From the NCBI RefSeq assembly GCF_036323475.1, contig NZ_AP028934.1, positions 1,054,001 to 1,118,000 of the forward strand: a stretch of 64,000 bases of DNA, given 5' to 3'. Made by a program: the position numbers and the translations under genes. The DNA comes from Solobacterium moorei (lineage in GTDB: Bacteria > Bacillota_I > Bacilli_A > Erysipelotrichales > Erysipelotrichaceae). Shown piece by piece: positions 62,049 to 64,000 of the stretch. The notes beneath the pieces are model-generated. The model did no database searches, was not told the DNA's origin, and worked only from the letters and a program-made list of their open reading frames with translations. The first letter of the stretch is position 1, and every line of letters begins with the position of its first letter.

Positions 62049-63050
62049 ATGAAGTATTTACGTAATCAAGATATTCTTCGTGAGATATTCATATCTTTTG
62101 TGATTGGTGTTGTATGTATGATCAGCACATATCCACTAATTGGTGAATATGCAATACTATTTCTGCTTTTGACGCTTATTCTTATTGGAATCCATTATTA
62201 TTTCTCTATCAAGCGTTATCAACAAATTGCACAACTCAGTTTATCATTAGACAAAGTACTACATGGTAATGCGATTCAAATTAATGACCACTATGAAGGA
62301 GAATTATCTATTCTCAGTGATGAGATATCAAAGATGATAACCAAACTCAATGAACAAACAGAACTACTACAAAAAGATAAAGTACGTTTAACCAATGCAA
62401 TCGCAGATATCTTTCATCAAATGCGAACACCACTTACATCGATTAACTTATCGCTAACGGTCTTAAATGATGAACATCTTTCCGCTGATAAAGCACTCTA
62501 TTATCGTAGAGATATCAAGAAACAACTAGAAAAAATACAATGGTTGATTGAGACGTTACTTAAGATGTCTAAAATCGATGCGAAGACGGCTATCTTCCAT
62601 CGACAAGAAATACTTGTAAAAGATATCCTAACAAAGGCAATGGAACCATTCGCAATTCCAATGGAATTAAAAGAACAAAAATCGATTCTAAGTTGTACAA
62701 ATGAAAAGATGTTCGTGGATAATCAATGGATGATGGAAGCCTTCGGTAATCTAATTAAGAATGCAGTGGAGCATACACCAGATGGTGGCACAATTCAACT
62801 TATCGCAAGTGAAAATCCGTTATATACAGAGGTCATCATTCAAGATAACGGCGAAGGTATTCCTGAAGAAGATATTCCATATATGTTTGAACGCTTCTAT
62901 AAAGGCAAGAACGCAAAACCTGAAAGTGTAGGCATTGGTCTAGCATTTGCACGTATGATCATCACTGCACAAAACGGTACAATTAGTGTTAAAAACAATC
63001 CAGATGGCGGAGCTTGCTTTAGTGTACGTTTTTATAAACAAATCATTTGA
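62049..63050 (+). CDS. Sensor histidine kinase
   Basis: A 333-aa kinase with two N-terminal helices separated by only a few residues (ISFVIGVVCMISTYPLIGEYAILFLLLTLILIGIHYY), so it has no large sensor domain, like BceS-type intramembrane kinases. The H-box is DIFHQMRTPLTSI; the ATPase part has NLIKNAVEHT, DNGEGIP and GIGLAFARMI. The nearby ABC transporter probably acts as the sensor. Confidence 0.92.
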   Translation: MKYLRNQDILREIFISFVIGVVCMISTYPLIGEYAILFLLLTLILIGIHYYFSIKRYQQIAQLSLSLDKVLHGNAIQINDHYEGELSILSDEISKMITKLNEQTELLQKDKVRLTNAIADIFHQMRTPLTSINLSLTVLNDEHLSADKALYYRRDIKKQLEKIQWLIETLLKMSKIDAKTAIFHRQEILVKDILTKAMEPFAIPMELKEQKSILSCTNEKMFVDNQWMMEAFGNLIKNAVEHTPDGGTIQLIASENPLYTEVIIQDNGEGIPEEDIPYMFERFYKGKNAKPESVGIGLAFARMIITAQNGTISVKNNPDGGACFSVRFYKQII

Positions 63051-63073
63051 TCCTGTGAAAACAGGATTTTTAA
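63049..63073 (+). terminator. Hairpin between kinase and ABC genes
   Basis: ATCCTGT and ACAGGAT pair around GAAA and lead into TTTTTA. It separates the kinase from the exporter, which therefore likely has its own promoter. Confidence 0.75.
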
Positions 63074-63140
63074 ATCTTACAAACTGTCATCGTTGTGTCA
63101 CATTTACTTTTTATACTGTAGATATAGGGAGGGTTTTCAT

Positions 63141-63827
63141 ATGGAAGTTTTACGTATTGAGCACTTAACAAAAATCTATGGAAAAGGGGAAAATGAAGTG
63201 AAAGCCTTGGATAATGTTTCATTTACAGTTGAACAAGGTGAGTTTGTGGCAATTATTGGTCCATCAGGATCAGGGAAATCAACACTATTACATATGCTTG
63301 GAGGAGTTGATAAGCCAACACGTGGAAAAGTGTTTGTAGGTGGGCAAGATGTTTACGCACAAAACGAAGAACAGCTTGCAATATTCCGGCGTAGAAAAGT
63401 TGGTTTAATTTATCAATTCTACAATTTAATTCCTGTGCTAAATGCAGAAGAGAATATCACATTACCAGTATTGATGGATGGAAAAGAAGTGAATCAAGAA
63501 CGCCTTGAAGAGTTATTAAATGTGTTAAATCTACAAGAAAGACGTACAAATCTACCAAACCAACTCTCTGGTGGTCAACAACAACGTTTATCCATCGGTA
63601 GAGCACTCATGAACGCTCCGGCAATCGTACTTGCGGATGAACCGACAGGAAACCTTGATAGTAAAAATAGCCAAGAAATTGTAGAACTATTAAAGCTATC
63701 AAATAAGAAATACCAACAGACTATGATCATCATTACTCACGATGAAAGTATTGCCTTACAAGCAGATCGCATTATCTCGATCGAAGATGGAAAGATTACA
63801 AGAGACGAAAGAATTCGTGAGGTGTAA
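63141..63827 (+). CDS. ABC exporter ATPase (MacB/BceA type)
   Basis: A 228-aa ATPase: GPSGSGKSTLLHMLGGVDKPTRG, LSGGQQQRLSIGRAL and IVLADEPTGNLDS, the pattern of FtsX-permease partners such as BceA. GGGAGGG precedes ATG 63141. The stop overlaps the permease start by one base. Confidence 0.93.
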   Translation: MEVLRIEHLTKIYGKGENEVKALDNVSFTVEQGEFVAIIGPSGSGKSTLLHMLGGVDKPTRGKVFVGGQDVYAQNEEQLAIFRRRKVGLIYQFYNLIPVLNAEENITLPVLMDGKEVNQERLEELLNVLNLQERRTNLPNQLSGGQQQRLSIGRALMNAPAIVLADEPTGNLDSKNSQEIVELLKLSNKKYQQTMIIITHDESIALQADRIISIEDGKITRDERIREV

Positions 63828-64000
63828 TGATGAGTATATTTACAAAACTTACACAACGCTATCTTTCCAAGAATAAAACGAGAACGATTGTAACTCTGAT
63901 TGGTATTATTGTATCCATGGCTTTATTTACCGCAGTCATTGAAGGTGCATACAGTGGCTATGAGTTCTTAAAAAATCGTGAGATTGCCGTAACGGGTGAA
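63827..64000 (+). CDS. FtsX-type ABC permease, N-terminal part
   Basis: 58 residues are present before the window ends: MMSIFTKLTQRYLSKNKTRT and IVTLIGIIVSMALFTAVIEG, the first helix region of FtsX/BceB-type permeases. ATG 63827 (or 63830) overlaps the ATPase stop. The rest lies outside the window. Confidence 0.85.
   Translation, partial: MMSIFTKLTQRYLSKNKTRTIVTLIGIIVSMALFTAVIEGAYSGYEFLKNREIAVTGE

Noticed and set aside
1-64000. CRISPR array, rRNA or tRNA genes
   Set aside because: No regularly spaced short repeats, no tRNA cloverleaf and no rRNA-like stretch were seen on reading; repeats present are IS ends and duplications.

Overview
The window looks like low-GC Bacillota, most likely Erysipelotrichaceae-type: AT-rich, strong AGGAGG ribosome sites, feoA-feoA-feoB, YebC, long HPF, a PTS enzyme I and a small protein resembling the MG284/MPN403 family. 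No rRNA, tRNA or CRISPR array was seen. The lineage is inference; the gene calls rest on motifs and remembered family features, not on database searches.

Layout. 1-1466: end of xpt and an iron-type alcohol dehydrogenase. 1482-4788: an IS3 copy whose right end is replaced by an IS1182 element, followed by a beheaded membrane gene and a lipoprotein (4790-5552). 5728-5862 (minus): a candidate small RNA with its own promoter and terminator. 5965-6858: degV. 6974-37541: a layered mobile block upstream of the feo operon. 37550-41243: iron operator/promoter, feoA, feoA, feoB, a DtxR-like winged helix and a Cys-rich/HMA membrane protein. 41251-42824: second IS3 copy. 42829-50876: ordinary genes (membrane protein, HTH/DUF2975 pair, GntR-ABC operon, Dabb protein, ferritin, superoxide reductase, lipid kinase, TM2 protein) with one IS1202/ISNCY-type element before ferritin. 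50950-64000: housekeeping genes (purC, pepC, ROK kinase, DUF2779, hpf, ptsI, phosphatase, yebC) and a two-component system next to an ABC exporter that runs off the window.

The mobile block can be read in order. An IS1202/ISNCY-type element (8713-10242) entered the feo upstream region and duplicated 28 bp (8685-8712; second copy split between 10243-10249 and 37521-37541). A 27.3 kb segment bounded by two nearly identical IS30-type copies in the same orientation (10250-37512) then entered that second copy and left an 8 bp repeat, AGAAAAAC. Another IS30-type element (6974-8679) landed just to the left with a 13 bp repeat. Inside the 27 kb segment are two IS1595-like elements, two IS1634-like elements, two ISL3-like elements, a remnant IS30 end, two decayed genes and one intact cargo operon.

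The cargo operon (19755-29431) encodes a membrane-anchored repeat protein of 1198 aa, a FecB-type lipoprotein, two FecCD-type permeases, an ATPase, a 59-aa peptide, a transglutaminase-like lipoprotein and a Sel1-repeat protein. Its Pro codons favour CCG where the chromosome favours CCA/CCT, which points to transfer. It carries a TTAGTTA-type palindrome like the one over the feo promoter, so both loci may answer to the same metal-dependent repressor. The best reading is a mobile, iron-regulated surface uptake system (siderophore, haem or another chelate) parked next to the host feo genes. Substrate and novelty are untested. An IS1634-type insertion upstream duplicated about 233 bp including the operon's operator, so the operon kept its promoter.
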